Source of the DNA: Peteryoungia aggregata LMG 23059
GTDB lineage: Bacteria; Pseudomonadota; Alphaproteobacteria; Rhizobiales; Rhizobiaceae
Direction of reading: 5' to 3'
DNA length: 64,000 nt
NCBI RefSeq assembly: GCF_030814435.1
Contig: NZ_JAUSUW010000009.1
Span: 62,001-126,000 of the forward strand
The notes under the pieces are model-generated. The model had not been told where the DNA came from. It searched no databases and saw nothing but the letters and a program-made list of their open reading frames with translations. Positions within the stretch are counted from its first letter, which is position 1; each line of letters starts with the position of its first letter. Positions 48,158-60,456 of this stretch are shown here, piece after piece. A program made the translations under genes and the position numbers.

Positions 48158-48943
48158 TTATAACGAAGCAGGCTTGGACATCATCACCGTCGCTCCGACG
48201 ATGTGAGACGGGTTTCCATTCTGATCTGCTGCCTGCAATAGAACTGCGCAGCCGTCACTTTTGTCGTCGCCCATGCGCTTGGCGGGTAGAGTGATATCAA
48301 GTGGCTTGCCATCCCACATCCCGACCGTCTGTACGTCCGTCACACTGTGCCAATAGTCGAGTTTCTGCCCGACATTTTCACCCTTAAGCACTTCGACCGT
48401 CTGGCGCTGGCGAAAATAGACCACCACAACATTCGCCTTGCCTTCACCAGCCCCCACCGAAATGGACAGCTGGTCGTCATGGCGTGACGCTCTCACAGGA
48501 ACCGCCAAGCCGTCGCCTTCGCTTTGCATCCTCTCAAGCCGACCATCGATCTCGGCAGCGTCGGTGCCCTTTAGGTGTTCACGACCGTTCAGGACCGCCT
48601 GAGGCGTATAGACCCCGCTGCGGCCAAAGGACTTGGAGTAGGCGTATTGCCGCTGGGTGTTCTCCGGGGATGCAAGTGTATCCGCCCAACCCAGATAGTT
48701 CCAATAGTCCACGTGGTAGGAGAGTGCCACGACATCGCCCTGGCGGACCAACTGTTCAAAGGCACGGTCTGCCGGCGGACAGGAACGGCAGCCCTGTGAC
48801 GTGAAGAGCTCGACCACGCCCTTCGGGGCGACAAACTGATCGGAGTGGGCCAGCGACGGCATGAAAACCATAACCACAATGGCGAGGGTGGTTGCCCATC
48901 CCCTTACATGTCTCGAAATGATCCTGCGTTGCTCTTTTCGCAT
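48158..48943 (-). CDS. DUF1223 secreted thioredoxin-fold protein
   Basis: A 261-residue exported protein. After a signal segment (WATTLAIVVMVFMPSLAHS) comes a thioredoxin-like domain with VVELFTSQGCRSCPPAD, whose CxxC resembles a redox centre, and VALSYHVDYWNYLGW, the DUF1223 signature. The function is unknown; a periplasmic disulfide or redox role is plausible. I use ATG 48943; GTG 48964 would add seven residues and neither start has a strong ribosome binding site. Its 3' end abuts the C-rich RNA candidate. Confidence 0.8.
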   Translation of the reverse strand: MRKEQRRIISRHVRGWATTLAIVVMVFMPSLAHSDQFVAPKGVVELFTSQGCRSCPPADRAFEQLVRQGDVVALSYHVDYWNYLGWADTLASPENTQRQYAYSKSFGRSGVYTPQAVLNGREHLKGTDAAEIDGRLERMQSEGDGLAVPVRASRHDDQLSISVGAGEGKANVVVVYFRQRQTVEVLKGENVGQKLDYWHSVTDVQTVGMWDGKPLDITLPAKRMGDDKSDGCAVLLQAADQNGNPSHIVGATVMMSKPASL

Positions 48944-49051
48944 GCTGCTGACTGATGCCTTCACCTGAGTGCAGAACTGATAACGCCAGAAGCGTCAGGC
49001 GGAAAGTCACGATGGGGTGAAACTTTCATGATGGCATGCTCTTGGTCGAAC

Positions 49052-49080
49052 AAAAAAAGCCGCCGGTTAACCCGGCGGCT
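49052..49080 (-). terminator. Rho-independent terminator of acnA
   Basis: On the minus strand AGCCGCCGG and CCGGCGGCT form a stem around TTAA (49058-49080), followed by TTTTTTT (49052-49058). It lies 26 bp beyond the acnA stop. Confidence 0.92.
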
Positions 49081-49105
49081 GCTGTTCATTATGGTCGATT
49101 AGCAA

Positions 49106-51799
<2,694 letters not shown>

Positions 51800-51977
51800 G
51801 GATAGAAACCCCGCTTGAAACTGATAGCCAACACAATCGTGCGGACGCCCATGCACTTCATGCACATCAGGATGCGGGTACGACCATTTCCGCTGTCCGC
51901 CCGTGAAACCGCTCCTCGCGGTGTTCAAGTTCGGCACAAGGATGAACTTCACGCCGGCCGCTGGCGTGGTTGCAGGT

Positions 51978-51996
51978 CTTATAGATAATTTCTAAG
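51978..51996. promoter_or_regulatory. Imperfect palindrome resembling an Irr (iron control) box
   Basis: CTTATAGAT, A, ATTTCTAAG matches itself at seven of nine half-site positions and resembles the TTTAGAA-TTCTAAA type ICE box of rhizobial Irr. It lies between acnA, an iron-sulfur enzyme gene, and the haem-related ccm genes. The rest of the 270-bp gap contains no gene. Confidence 0.35.
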
Positions 51997-52036
51997 AAAG
52001 GCGCCAGACCGACGAAGGGCGAAATCGGATTTTTTT

Positions 52037-52058
52037 ATGAGGCAGGCCTCATCCTGCC
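52037..52058 (+). promoter_or_regulatory. Overlapping hairpins ahead of ccmA
   Basis: ATGAGG (52037-52042) can pair with CCTCAT (52047-52052), and GGCAGG (52041-52046) can pair instead with CCTGCC (52053-52058). The two stems share bases and exclude each other. They lie 12 bp before the ccmA start and after a T-run. A regulatory role is speculative. Confidence 0.3.
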
Positions 52059-52069
52059 AGAAGGCGACC

Positions 52070-52720
52070 ATGATCAGGCTTGAAGCCGAAAATCTCTCAG
52101 CGCGCCGTGGCGAGGATCTGATTTTCGTTAATGTTTCCTTTACGTTGACTGCTGGAGAGGCGCTGGTTCTGACGGGCCGGAACGGCTCTGGTAAGTCGAC
52201 GCTCTTGCGCGTCATTGCCGGCTTGCTTCGTCCGGAAACGGGCCGTGCGGTCTGCCTTTCGGGCGCGGATTCAGAGATCCGGCCGGCTGGAGAATTCAGC
52301 CACTATCTCGGTCATCGCAACGGGATGAAGCGGGAGCTGACGGTCGCCGAGAATCTTTCGTTCTGGAAGTCGTTTCTCGGCGATATCGATGGCGGGCAGA
52401 GCCTGGATGTTGAGGAGGCTGCGGCGGCCGTCGAGCTCACCGGCATTACCCACCTGCCCTATGGTTACCTCTCCGCCGGACAGCAGCGCCGATTCGCCAT
52501 GGCGCGGCTCCTCGTCGCCTATCGGCCCATCTGGATACTGGACGAGCCGACCGCCGCTCTCGATCGGCGAGCAGATGCCATGTTTGAAGGCCTTGTGCAG
52601 CGCCACCGCCAAGCGGGCGGCATCGTCCTTGCAGCGACGCATCAGCCCCTCGGTCTCGACGGCGCTCACAGTCTTGAGATGCTTGGCTTTGACGGTGTCG
52701 ACATGGAGTATTCCGCATGA
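52070..52720 (+). CDS. ccmA: Haem ABC exporter ATP-binding protein CcmA
   Basis: ATPase of the CcmABCD complex that releases holo-CcmE in cytochrome c maturation. The 216-residue protein has Walker A GRNGSGKST, a YLSAGQQRR signature and Walker B WILDEPTAALD, followed by a His loop (ATHQPL). I start at ATG 52070 with AAGG upstream; the frame is open to an ATG at 52037 that sits in a pair of overlapping hairpins. ccmB overlaps its end by four bases. The genes for CcmE, CcmF and CcmH are not in this window. Confidence 0.94.
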   Translation: MIRLEAENLSARRGEDLIFVNVSFTLTAGEALVLTGRNGSGKSTLLRVIAGLLRPETGRAVCLSGADSEIRPAGEFSHYLGHRNGMKRELTVAENLSFWKSFLGDIDGGQSLDVEEAAAAVELTGITHLPYGYLSAGQQRRFAMARLLVAYRPIWILDEPTAALDRRADAMFEGLVQRHRQAGGIVLAATHQPLGLDGAHSLEMLGFDGVDMEYSA

Positions 52721-53376
52721 TGGCTCTGTTCCTGCGAGACATGAAACTTTCCGTTCGCGCCGGCGGCGGTGCGCTCATTGGCGTCCTGTTCTTCACCACC
52801 GTCGTTGCCGTCATACCCTTTGGCGTTGGGCCGGATCTCAATCTCTTGTCGCGTATCGGCCCGGCTATCGTCTGGATCGGGGCGCTGCTGTCTGCCCTGC
52901 TCGGGCTCGACCGTCTGTTTCAGGCGGAACGCGACGACGGCTCACTCGATGTTCTCCTGATGCAGGAAACACCACTGGTTTTGACGGTGCTTGTCAAATG
53001 TCTCGCCCATTGGGTGGCGACTGGACTTCCGCTCGTCATTGCCTCTCCGTTGCTCGGTCTCTTCATGAACATGGACGAAGTCGCCATCGGCGCCGTGATG
53101 CTGACGCTTCTGGTGGGATCGCCGGCGATCACCTTTATCGGTGCTGCGGGTGCTGCGGTTGCGGTGGCCCTGCCCCGTGGCGGTTTGCTGGTCTCCATCC
53201 TCGTGCTTCCGCTCGCAGTTCCGATCCTGATCTTCGGTGTCAGCGCCTCCTATGCGGCGGTCGAAGATCCCGCCCCGTTCCTGCCGCCGTTCATGTTCCT
53301 GTCGGCCATCACACTTCTCTTTGCCGTGATCGGACCCGTTGGTGCGGCGGCTGCGCTGCGCAGTTCGGCTGACTGA
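52717..53376 (+). CDS. ccmB: Haem exporter protein CcmB
   Basis: Membrane subunit of CcmABCD. The 219-residue protein has six hydrophobic helices, the LDRLFQAERDDGSLDVLLMQ segment typical of CcmB, and a final helix-rich region. The start ATG overlaps the ccmA stop as ATGA, so translation is coupled. ccmC follows 59 bp later. Confidence 0.93.
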   Translation: MMALFLRDMKLSVRAGGGALIGVLFFTTVVAVIPFGVGPDLNLLSRIGPAIVWIGALLSALLGLDRLFQAERDDGSLDVLLMQETPLVLTVLVKCLAHWVATGLPLVIASPLLGLFMNMDEVAIGAVMLTLLVGSPAITFIGAAGAAVAVALPRGGLLVSILVLPLAVPILIFGVSASYAAVEDPAPFLPPFMFLSAITLLFAVIGPVGAAAALRSSAD

Positions 53377-53435
53377 GATATTCCAGCTTGACCAGGATCA
53401 ATTGCAGGCGGGATTGAGACAGGATAGAACGGGTT

Positions 53436-54203
53436 ATGACCGACAATAGCCTCGCCGTGACCAAGATCATCGACCTCGCCAACCCGACGCGATTCCTCGC
53501 TTTTGTCGAGAGAGCCCTGCCGTGGTTCAGTGGAGTGACCGTGCTGCTTTTCGTTGTGGGGCTCTATCTCGGCTTCACGTCGGAGACGGATTACCAGCAG
53601 GGCGACACGGTGCGCATCATGTATGTGCATGTGCCTGCCGCCTGGCTCTCGATGATGTGTTATTCCGTGATGGCCATTTCCGCGATCGGTACGCTGGTCT
53701 GGCGTCATCCGCTGGCGGATGTCAGCCACAAGGCCGCAGCACCGCTTGGTGCTGCCTTCACCCTCATCGCGCTCGTCACCGGCTCCCTCTGGGGCAAGCC
53801 GATGTGGGGTACGTGGTGGGTCTGGGATGCGCGCCTTACCTCGGTCTTCGTGCTGTTCCTGATGTATCTCGGCCTGATAGCGCTCAATCGCGCCATGGAT
53901 GACCCGTCCAAGGCCGCACGTGTCAGTGCCGTTTTGATCCTCGTCGGTTTCGTCAACATCCCGATCATCAAGTTCTCGGTTGACTGGTGGAACACGCTGC
54001 ATCAGCCGGCAAGTGTCATGCGGCTCGACGGGCCGACGATCCATCCCGAGTTCCTCTGGCCACTGCTGGTCATGGCGTTCGCCTTCACCCTTCTTTTCTT
54101 CACGCTCCACCTGATGGCGATGCGCAACGAGATCTGGCGTCGGCGCGTCGGTGCCCAGCGTCGCATGGCGGCTCGCCAGGCTGGTCGGGAGCATCAGGCA
54201 TGA
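53436..54203 (+). CDS. ccmC: Haem exporter protein CcmC
   Basis: Membrane haem handler that attaches haem to CcmE. The 255-residue product has about six helices and the conserved tryptophan-rich motif WGTWWVWDARLTS, flanked by histidines (RIMYVHVPAAW and the later STLHQPAS-type loop, NTLHQPASV). Start ATG 53436. It overlaps ccmD by four bases. Confidence 0.95.
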   Translation: MTDNSLAVTKIIDLANPTRFLAFVERALPWFSGVTVLLFVVGLYLGFTSETDYQQGDTVRIMYVHVPAAWLSMMCYSVMAISAIGTLVWRHPLADVSHKAAAPLGAAFTLIALVTGSLWGKPMWGTWWVWDARLTSVFVLFLMYLGLIALNRAMDDPSKAARVSAVLILVGFVNIPIIKFSVDWWNTLHQPASVMRLDGPTIHPEFLWPLLVMAFAFTLLFFTLHLMAMRNEIWRRRVGAQRRMAARQAGREHQA

Positions 54204-54373
54204 CACACGCCTTCTATGTGATCGGTTCCTATCTGCTGACGGCGGGGATCTGTCTTGGCCTGACCGTCTGGATCTATCTCGACGGCCGGGCGCGCCAGAA
54301 CGAACTCAAGGCGCTGGAAACGCAGGGCATTCGCCGGCGTTCGACAGCATCGTCGCAGGACACAAAGGCATGA
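54200..54373 (+). CDS. ccmD: Haem exporter protein CcmD
   Basis: A 57-residue single-helix membrane protein that stabilises the CcmC-holoCcmE complex. It has one hydrophobic helix (about 7-26, with YLLTAGICLGLTVWIYLDG) and a basic, charged tail (RARQNELKALE), the normal CcmD pattern. Its ATG overlaps the ccmC stop and its stop overlaps the ccmG start. Confidence 0.88.
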   Translation: MTHAFYVIGSYLLTAGICLGLTVWIYLDGRARQNELKALETQGIRRRSTASSQDTKA

Positions 54374-54963
54374 TGGAGAATGGCGATAGCAATACTGCGT
54401 CCGCCGCCAAAGGGCGTGGGCGCTTTGTCATCGCAGCCCTGCCGCTCGTCCTGTTTGCTGGCCTCGCGACCGTCTTCATGACCCAGCTGCAATCGGGTCG
54501 GGATGTCTCCGAGATCCCGTCGGCGCTGATCGGCACCAAGGCGCCGATGCTCGATCTGATTGCCCTTGATGGATCCGAGCGTCCGGCACTGACGACTACA
54601 GCCATCTCGGGCAAGCTGACGCTGGTCAATGTGTTTGCCTCGTGGTGCGTGCCCTGCCGCCAGGAACACCCGATGCTTCTGGAGCTGTCCAAGGATCCTC
54701 GCGTCAATATCGTCGGGATCAACTACAAGGACCGGAACGAGAACGCGCTCAGGTTCCTGGGCGAACTCGGTAACCCGTACGCGGCCATCGGCGTTGATCC
54801 GAATGGCAAGGCCGCGATCGACTGGGGTGTCTATGGTATTCCGGAGAGCTATCTCGTCGGTCCTGATGGCACGATCCTCTACAAGAAGGTCGGCCCCTTC
54901 GATGCGGAAAGTTTCCAGACGCAGCTGATGCCGGCGATCGAAAAGGCGCTCGGCAAAGGCTGA
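54370..54963 (+). CDS. ccmG: Thiol:disulfide interchange protein CcmG (DsbE)
   Basis: Membrane-anchored periplasmic thioredoxin that reduces apocytochrome c cysteines. The 197-residue protein has one N-terminal membrane anchor (FVIAALPLVLFAGLATVF) and a thioredoxin domain with active site WCVPC (Cys93 and Cys96), the GVYGIPESYLVGPDG cis-proline region and a following strand. Starts are ATG 54370 or 54373, overlapping the ccmD stop. It is the last gene of the ccmABCDG run and ends 10 bp from the convergent DUF2585 gene, with no terminator visible between. Confidence 0.93.
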   Translation: MMENGDSNTASAAKGRGRFVIAALPLVLFAGLATVFMTQLQSGRDVSEIPSALIGTKAPMLDLIALDGSERPALTTTAISGKLTLVNVFASWCVPCRQEHPMLLELSKDPRVNIVGINYKDRNENALRFLGELGNPYAAIGVDPNGKAAIDWGVYGIPESYLVGPDGTILYKKVGPFDAESFQTQLMPAIEKALGKG

Positions 54964-54973
54964 TCCGTCCCGG

Positions 54974-55564
54974 TCAGAGCGCACCCTGCCAGGTCTTTAC
55001 AGCCTCGATTGGCCAGACGAGCATCAAGACATTGAGGGTCAGATTGTCCCGGATGACGAATGCCGTCAGAACCTCGAAGCCGAGTGCGATCACGACGGTC
55101 AGCCACAGGGGCACGCGGGCTGCGAAGAAGAAGCCGGCGATCATCGCCACCATGTCCATGCCGGAATTCAGGATGCTGTCGCCTGTGTAGCCGATCGCCA
55201 TGGTCGCTGTCCGGTAGCGGTCGATCACCATTGGCGAGTTTTCCAGGATCTCCCAGGCTGCTTCGATCAGGGCGGCCAGCGAAAGCTTTGCGGTGATCGG
55301 CTGCTTGCGCATCACCAGCCAACCCAGACCATAGAACAGGAAGCCGTGGATGATGTGCGACGGCGTGTACCAGTCAAACAGATGCTGCGAATTGCCGGGT
55401 GTGTTCACGCCGGCTTCGAAGAGCTTCACATAGCCGCATTCGCAGATCCAGAGGCGCCCCATCAGATATTGAGAGACAACCTGAACCAGGATGATGACGG
55501 AGGTCACCACCAGCCAGAAACGCGTCGTCGAGTTCCCGCCCGCCTGGCCGGTCATGTCGCTCAT
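54974..55564 (-). CDS. DUF2585 (UPF0314) membrane protein
   Basis: A 196-residue predicted inner-membrane protein of the UPF0314/DUF2585 family with about five hydrophobic segments and the [20 protein letters not shown] and [14 protein letters not shown] motifs typical of it. The function is unknown. Its start overlaps the yciB stop by four bases, so it belongs to the yciB-led end of the dapF-mtaB-ftsY gene run. Confidence 0.82.
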   Translation of the reverse strand: MSDMTGQAGGNSTTRFWLVVTSVIILVQVVSQYLMGRLWICECGYVKLFEAGVNTPGNSQHLFDWYTPSHIIHGFLFYGLGWLVMRKQPITAKLSLAALIEAAWEILENSPMVIDRYRTATMAIGYTGDSILNSGMDMVAMIAGFFFAARVPLWLTVVIALGFEVLTAFVIRDNLTLNVLMLVWPIEAVKTWQGAL

Positions 55565-56202
55565 TGCTGTTCCTTGTCTTCCAGGGAGTGCTTCATGAGC
55601 AGCGGCATCTGCGCCAGCGTGAAGAGGATCGTGATCGGCATGGTGCCCCAGACCTTGAAGCTGACCCAGACATCATCCGAGAAGTTCCGCCAGACGACCT
55701 CGTTCAACACCGCGAGGAAAAGGAAGAAGATGCCCCAGCGGAATGTCAGCTTGCGCCAGCCTTCCGCGTCGAGCTGGAAGGCGGCGTTGAAGACGTAGCC
55801 CAGCAGCGAGGTGCCGAAGGCGAGCCCGCCGAGCAGAACCACGCCGAAGAGCGTGTTGACGATCGTCGGCTTCATCTTGATGAAGGTTTCGTCCTGCAGC
55901 CAGATCGACAACCCGCCGAAGACCAGAACGACGATGCCCGAGACGAAGGGCATGACCGGCAGGTGCTTGAAGACGATCTTCGAAATGATCAGCGAGATGA
56001 CCGTTGCGACCATGAAAAGGGCGGTCGCGATCAGGAGCGGTCCGCCGATTGCGGTGAGCTCCGGAAATGTTTTCGCCAGCCATTCGCCGCGCAGGTTGCC
56101 GAAGAAGAAGATCAGCAGCGGCCCGAGTTCGAGCGCCATCTTCAACACGGGGTTCTGTTTTTCGGCCTGGGAGGCCTGGGTATCGGTGGATGTGTCCGAC
56201 AT
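55561..56202 (-). CDS. yciB: Septation protein A / YciB family inner-membrane protein
   Basis: A 213-residue membrane protein of the YciB/IspA family, linked to envelope synthesis and septation. It has six hydrophobic helices, the [13 protein letters not shown] segment at its start, the [10 protein letters not shown] motif and a [15 protein letters not shown]-terminal helix. It lies 27 bp after ftsY on the same strand. The biochemical role is not settled for the family. Confidence 0.9.
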   Translation of the reverse strand: MSDTSTDTQASQAEKQNPVLKMALELGPLLIFFFGNLRGEWLAKTFPELTAIGGPLLIATALFMVATVISLIISKIVFKHLPVMPFVSGIVVLVFGGLSIWLQDETFIKMKPTIVNTLFGVVLLGGLAFGTSLLGYVFNAAFQLDAEGWRKLTFRWGIFFLFLAVLNEVVWRNFSDDVWVSFKVWGTMPITILFTLAQMPLLMKHSLEDKEQQ

Positions 56203-56229
56203 GATGTCGTTTCCTAACGTTTCCGGCGC

Positions 56230-57546
56230 TCAGCGCGCTATGCCGGCGATGGCGCTGGCGAAATCTTCGGCCTCGAAGGGTTCGAGGTCGTCGATGCCTT
56301 CGCCGACGCCGATGAAATAGACGGGCAGCTTATGCTTGGCCGCGATGGCAACCAGGATGCCGCCGCGTGCCGTGCCGTCGAGTTTGGTCATGATCAGGCC
56401 GTTGACGCCCGCGACGTTGCGGAAGATCTCGACCTGCTGCAGGGCATTCTGGCCCGTCGTCGCATCGAGTGTCTGCAGCACTGTATGCGGCGCGTCCGGA
56501 TCGAGCTTGCCGAGAACGCGGACGATCTTTTCAAGCTCCGCCATCAGTTCCGCCTTGTTCTGCAGGCGGCCGGCAGTGTCGATGATCAGGACGTCGGCCT
56601 TGTCGGCCTTGGCTTTTTCGAAGGCTTCATACGCCAGACCTGCAGCATCGGCGCCGAGCTTGGTGCCGAGGAAGGTCGAACCGGTACGGTCGGCCCAGAT
56701 CTTCAGCTGTTCGATGGCCGCCGCACGGAAGGTATCGCCGGCCGCCAGCATCACCTTCAGTCCCGAGCCCGACAGCTTTGCGGCCAGCTTGCCGATGGTC
56801 GTCGTCTTGCCGGTGCCGTTGACGCCAACGACGAGAATGACATGCGGCTTGTGGCTGAGATCAAGGGCCAGCGGCTTGGCGACCGGCTTCAGCACCTTGA
56901 CGATTTCGGTCGCCATGATCTTGGTGACGTCTTCGCCGGTCACATCCTTGCCGTAACGCTCGGAGGCCAGTGTGTCCGTGACGCGCAGGGCGGTTTCGAC
57001 GCCGAGGTCGGCCTGGATCAACAGGTCTTCCAGTTCCTCCAGCGTCTCGTCATCCAGCTTGCGCTTGGTGAAGAGCGCGGTGATCTGGCTCGTCAGCTGC
57101 GAGGAGGTACGGAACAGACCCGCCTTCAGGCGCTGGAACCAGCTCAGTTTCTCTGCCGGGGCAGGGGCTTCGGGTTCTGGCGCCCTGGTCTCAGCGGTGG
57201 CGAAACCCTTGGGCAGGACGGGGACAACGGGCTCAGATGCAAGATCCGAGACGGCCGCGGCTTCAATTTCTGCTTCCGGCTTGTCGGTTTCCGCCTCGAG
57301 CAAGTCTAGCGGCACCATGGAGAGATCTTCAGGCGACAGATCGTCCGACGGTCCGCCGGCCGTTTCCATTTCCTCGGCGAGAACCGGGTTCTCGGCCACG
57401 GCTAAATCTTCGTCGCGACCCTTCGGCTCGCTTTCCGCCGAAATCGCAGCCTTTTCCTCGGCCGTCAGCTCCGCCGGCGCTGCAGGCGTTTCTGCCGGCT
57501 TCTCCTTGCCGAAGGTGAAGACTTTCTTGATGAAGCCGAGGGCCAT
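56230..57546 (-). CDS. ftsY: Signal recognition particle receptor FtsY
   Basis: Receptor that docks SRP-ribosome complexes at the membrane. The 438-residue protein has a long acidic N-terminal A domain rich in Glu, Ala and Pro (about 15-125), then the N domain and GTPase G domain with GVNGTGKTT (about residue 240), DTAGRLQNK and TKLDGTARGG. I start at ATG 57546 (MALGFIKKVF), which matches the family. It lies 19 bp after mtaB. Confidence 0.95.
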   Translation of the reverse strand: MALGFIKKVFTFGKEKPAETPAAPAELTAEEKAAISAESEPKGRDEDLAVAENPVLAEEMETAGGPSDDLSPEDLSMVPLDLLEAETDKPEAEIEAAAVSDLASEPVVPVLPKGFATAETRAPEPEAPAPAEKLSWFQRLKAGLFRTSSQLTSQITALFTKRKLDDETLEELEDLLIQADLGVETALRVTDTLASERYGKDVTGEDVTKIMATEIVKVLKPVAKPLALDLSHKPHVILVVGVNGTGKTTTIGKLAAKLSGSGLKVMLAAGDTFRAAAIEQLKIWADRTGSTFLGTKLGADAAGLAYEAFEKAKADKADVLIIDTAGRLQNKAELMAELEKIVRVLGKLDPDAPHTVLQTLDATTGQNALQQVEIFRNVAGVNGLIMTKLDGTARGGILVAIAAKHKLPVYFIGVGEGIDDLEPFEAEDFASAIAGIAR

Positions 57547-57565
57547 GGTCACTCTAATCCGTCTG

Positions 57566-58858
57566 TCAGGCAGCCGCGTCAGCCGCTGCCGATGCAATCG
57601 TCAGATGGCGGCCGGTGTGGCCGCCGATCGAGACCTCGATGAGGCTGCCGGGTTTCATGCCGGGCGCTGCAACGAGGGTGAAGTCTTCCGTATGCGCCAT
57701 TTCATTGCGCTCGACCAGCAGCTTCTGCCGGGTCCCGACGCGTGAGGCCAGATGCACAGCCTGCAATCTTTCAGCCACCGCGCGAAGGTCTGCCGCCCGT
57801 GCCTTGACGAGTGCCCGATCAAGCTGCGGCATCCGAGCCGCCGGCGTGCCGGGGCGGGGGCTATAGGGAAAGACATGCAGATGCGCGATTCCGATCTCTT
57901 CGGCCAGGAGCGCCGAGTTTGCCGCCATCTCCTCGCTCTCCGTCGGAAAACCGGCGATCATGTCGGCGCCAAAGGCAAAGCCGGGGCGCAGGCGCCGGAC
58001 CTGCTCGGCAAAGGCAATCGCATCGGCGCGCGAATGCCGGCGCTTCATACGCTTCAGGATCAGGTCGTCGCCATGCTGCAGCGACAGATGCAGATGCGGC
58101 ATGAAACGCGGCTCGTCGGCGATCAGGTCGAAGAGATGGCTGTCCGCCTCGATGCTGTCGATCGAGGAGAGGCGAAGCCGCAGGATCTCCGGCACCTGCT
58201 TCAGCAGTGTCTTGGCGAGAAGGCCGAGCGTTGGATTTCCCGGCAGGTCCGCGCCATAGCTCGTCGCATCCACCCCGGTCAGCACCACCTCGCGGTAACC
58301 GTTTTCGACGAGTTTGCGCGCCTGTTCGACGACGGCGCCCATCGGCACGGAGCGCGAATTGCCACGACCATAGGGGATGATGCAGAAGGTGCAGCGGTGA
58401 TCGCAGCCATTCTGAACTTGGAGGAAACCGCGCACATGGCCGTCGATATGGGCGACCATCTGCGGTGCCGTCTCGGTCACGCTCATGATGTCGTTGACGG
58501 CCACCTTCTCTTCCGCCGAGACGCCGAAATCCGGCAGGCGGCGATAGTGCTCGGCCTTAAGCTTTTCCTCGTTGCCAAGGACAGCGTCGACCTCGGGCAT
58601 GGCAGCGAAGTTTTGCGCTTCGGTCTGAGCCGCGCAACCGGTGACGATGATGCGGGCTTCGGGATTTTCCCGGCGCGCGCGGCGGATCGCCTGGCGGGCC
58701 TGTCGTACGGCCTCGGAGGTGACCGCACAGGTGTTGACGAGGATTGCGTTGTCGAGCCCGGCCTTGGCGGCCTCCGCCTTCATGACCTCGGATTCGTAGG
58801 TGTTCAGGCGACAGCCGAAGGTGATGACCTCGACAGAACCCTTTTGCAAAGACGTCAC
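57566..58858 (-). CDS. mtaB: tRNA t6A37 methylthiotransferase MtaB
   Basis: Radical SAM enzyme adding a methylthio group to N6-threonylcarbamoyladenosine 37. The 430-residue protein has the N-terminal cluster cysteines Cys16 ([10 protein letters not shown]), Cys44 and Cys75, the radical SAM Cys152-Cys156-Cys159 in CDHRCTFC, and a C-terminal TRAM-like domain. The start is GTG 58858, overlapping the dapF stop by four bases. [10 protein letters not shown] distinguishes it from MiaB and RimO. Confidence 0.93.
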   Translation of the reverse strand: MTSLQKGSVEVITFGCRLNTYESEVMKAEAAKAGLDNAILVNTCAVTSEAVRQARQAIRRARRENPEARIIVTGCAAQTEAQNFAAMPEVDAVLGNEEKLKAEHYRRLPDFGVSAEEKVAVNDIMSVTETAPQMVAHIDGHVRGFLQVQNGCDHRCTFCIIPYGRGNSRSVPMGAVVEQARKLVENGYREVVLTGVDATSYGADLPGNPTLGLLAKTLLKQVPEILRLRLSSIDSIEADSHLFDLIADEPRFMPHLHLSLQHGDDLILKRMKRRHSRADAIAFAEQVRRLRPGFAFGADMIAGFPTESEEMAANSALLAEEIGIAHLHVFPYSPRPGTPAARMPQLDRALVKARAADLRAVAERLQAVHLASRVGTRQKLLVERNEMAHTEDFTLVAAPGMKPGSLIEVSIGGHTGRHLTIASAAADAAA

Positions 58859-59763
58859 GGGGTGGCGGCCTCTGCATCGGCGCTTACATCGCGCTGCCAG
58901 CTGCCGGTCACCGGATCAACCGTGCCGGACCATTCCCATTCGGCGGGGCCGGTCATGACGACCTTGTCGTCGGGGCGCCAGTCGATGGTCAGCGTGCCGC
59001 GATTGGGGCTCGACGCCACCGTGATCGTCACCTTACGCTCGGTGCGACCGGTTCGAGCAGCGGACACGCCAGCCGCACAGGCGGCAGAGCCGCAGGCGAG
59101 CGTCAGGCCGGCGCCGCGTTCCCAGGTGCGCGTGATCATTGATGTCTTCGAGGTGACCTGGGCCAGCGTGATATTCGCCTTTTCCGGGAAGATCGGGTGG
59201 TTTTCCAGGAGCGGGCCAAAGCGTTCCAGATCATAGGTCATCGGATCGCGATCAACCCAGAACACAGCATGCGGATTGCCCATCGACATGGCCGAGGGCG
59301 AATGCAGGATCGGCGCGTCGATCGGGCCAATCTGCAGCTCGATGCGACTGGTGTCGTGGAATTCTTCCGAGAGCGGGATCTTGTCCCAGGCAAAGACGGG
59401 CTTGCCCATGTCGACGGAGATCGTGCCGTCAGGATGCTCGACGGCATTCAGGATGCCGGCGACGGTCTGAAAGGTGAAGCTCTTGCGGCCGGTCTCGCTG
59501 GCGAGCGCCTGCACCACGCAGCGCGTGCCGTTGCCGCAGGCTTGCGCCTTCGAGCCATCGCAATTCAAGATGTCGATATAGGCGTCGGTGCCGTCAACTC
59601 TCGGATCATGGATGGCCATGATCTGGTCGAAGGCGGTCGCGGGGTCGGCGGCGAGCGCTATGGCGGCAGCCGGCGTCACCCGGTCGGTGCGACCGCGCAT
59701 GTCGATGACCAGGATCTTGTTGCCAAGCCCGTTCATAACAGCGAATTCGACCCGATCCGACAT
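58855..59763 (-). CDS. dapF: Diaminopimelate epimerase
   Basis: PLP-independent epimerase converting LL- to meso-diaminopimelate for lysine and peptidoglycan. The 302-residue protein has the two-fold pseudo-symmetric fold with catalytic Cys76 in QACGNGTR and Cys224 in [10 protein letters not shown] start at ATG 59763 ([12 protein letters not shown]); an ATG seven codons upstream is in frame. It heads the run dapF-mtaB-ftsY-yciB-DUF2585, 88 bp after thiE, so a promoter may lie in that gap. Confidence 0.95.
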   Translation of the reverse strand: MSDRVEFAVMNGLGNKILVIDMRGRTDRVTPAAAIALAADPATAFDQIMAIHDPRVDGTDAYIDILNCDGSKAQACGNGTRCVVQALASETGRKSFTFQTVAGILNAVEHPDGTISVDMGKPVFAWDKIPLSEEFHDTSRIELQIGPIDAPILHSPSAMSMGNPHAVFWVDRDPMTYDLERFGPLLENHPIFPEKANITLAQVTSKTSMITRTWERGAGLTLACGSAACAAGVSAARTGRTERKVTITVASSPNRGTLTIDWRPDDKVVMTGPAEWEWSGTVDPVTGSWQRDVSADAEAATP

Positions 59764-59850
59764 CGTCACTCCATACAACTGCACTTTCAGCCTATATGGC
59801 GGAAATACAGCCGAATTACCAGTGGAGCGACCAAAACCGCACGACCATGG

Positions 59851-60456
59851 TCAACGCCAGTGCTCGGTCGCCGCAAGCCATTCCCGGGTTCGCCCCTCGG
59901 GATCGGCATGCAAGGTAATGTCCGTCACGACAGCCGCGCTGTCTGCCCCTGCTCCAAAGACACCGGGTAGACGGTCAGGGCGAAGCCCGCCAATGGCGAC
60001 CAGGGGCAGGGGGCCGATCTTTTCCTTCCACACCGTCAGTCGTTCCAGGCCCTGCGGCGCCCAGGGCATTTTTTTCAGGATCGTTGGATAGACGGGGCCT
60101 AGGGCGATATAGTCAGGCTTGGCGGCCAGCGCCGTTTCGAGTTCGGCATCATCGTGCGTCGAGAGGCCAAGCTTCAGGCCTGCGCTGCGGATCGCTGCGA
60201 GATCCGCGGTTGCCAAATCCTCCTGGCCGAGATGGACGGAGTCGCAGGCCTCGTCGATGCCGATCTGCCAGTGGTCGTTGACGATGAGCTGGCAGCCATG
60301 ATCGGCACAGCATTGCCGGGCGCGGCGGATGTGCTGGCGAAGCACGATTTCCTCGGCGTCTTTCATCCGCAGCTGCACCAGCTTGACGCCCAGCGGCACC
60401 AGCCGCTCGATCCAGTCGGCACTGTCGACGATGAGGTAGAAGGGATCGAGCTTCAT
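59851..60456 (-). CDS. thiE: Thiamine-phosphate synthase ThiE
   Basis: Joins hydroxymethylpyrimidine pyrophosphate and thiazole phosphate. The 201-residue TIM-barrel product has [40 protein letters not shown] and VAIGGL motifs. It is the last gene of the thi operon, and its ATG overlaps the thiG stop by four bases. A GACCATGGTC palindrome lies just past the stop. Confidence 0.93.
   Translation of the reverse strand: MKLDPFYLIVDSADWIERLVPLGVKLVQLRMKDAEEIVLRQHIRRARQCCADHGCQLIVNDHWQIGIDEACDSVHLGQEDLATADLAAIRSAGLKLGLSTHDDAELETALAAKPDYIALGPVYPTILKKMPWAPQGLERLTVWKEKIGPLPLVAIGGLRPDRLPGVFGAGADSAAVVTDITLHADPEGRTREWLAATEHWR

Noticed and set aside
51800..51952. N-terminal extension of aconitase by 51 residues
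   Set aside because: Aconitase A begins near residue [11 protein letters not shown]; the upstream part is Pro/His/Gly-rich leader DNA.
59816..59872. Palindrome GACCATGGTC and flanking repeats after thiE as a terminator
   Set aside because: The arms are short and interrupted and the TTTT is embedded in GC sequence, so evidence for termination is too weak.
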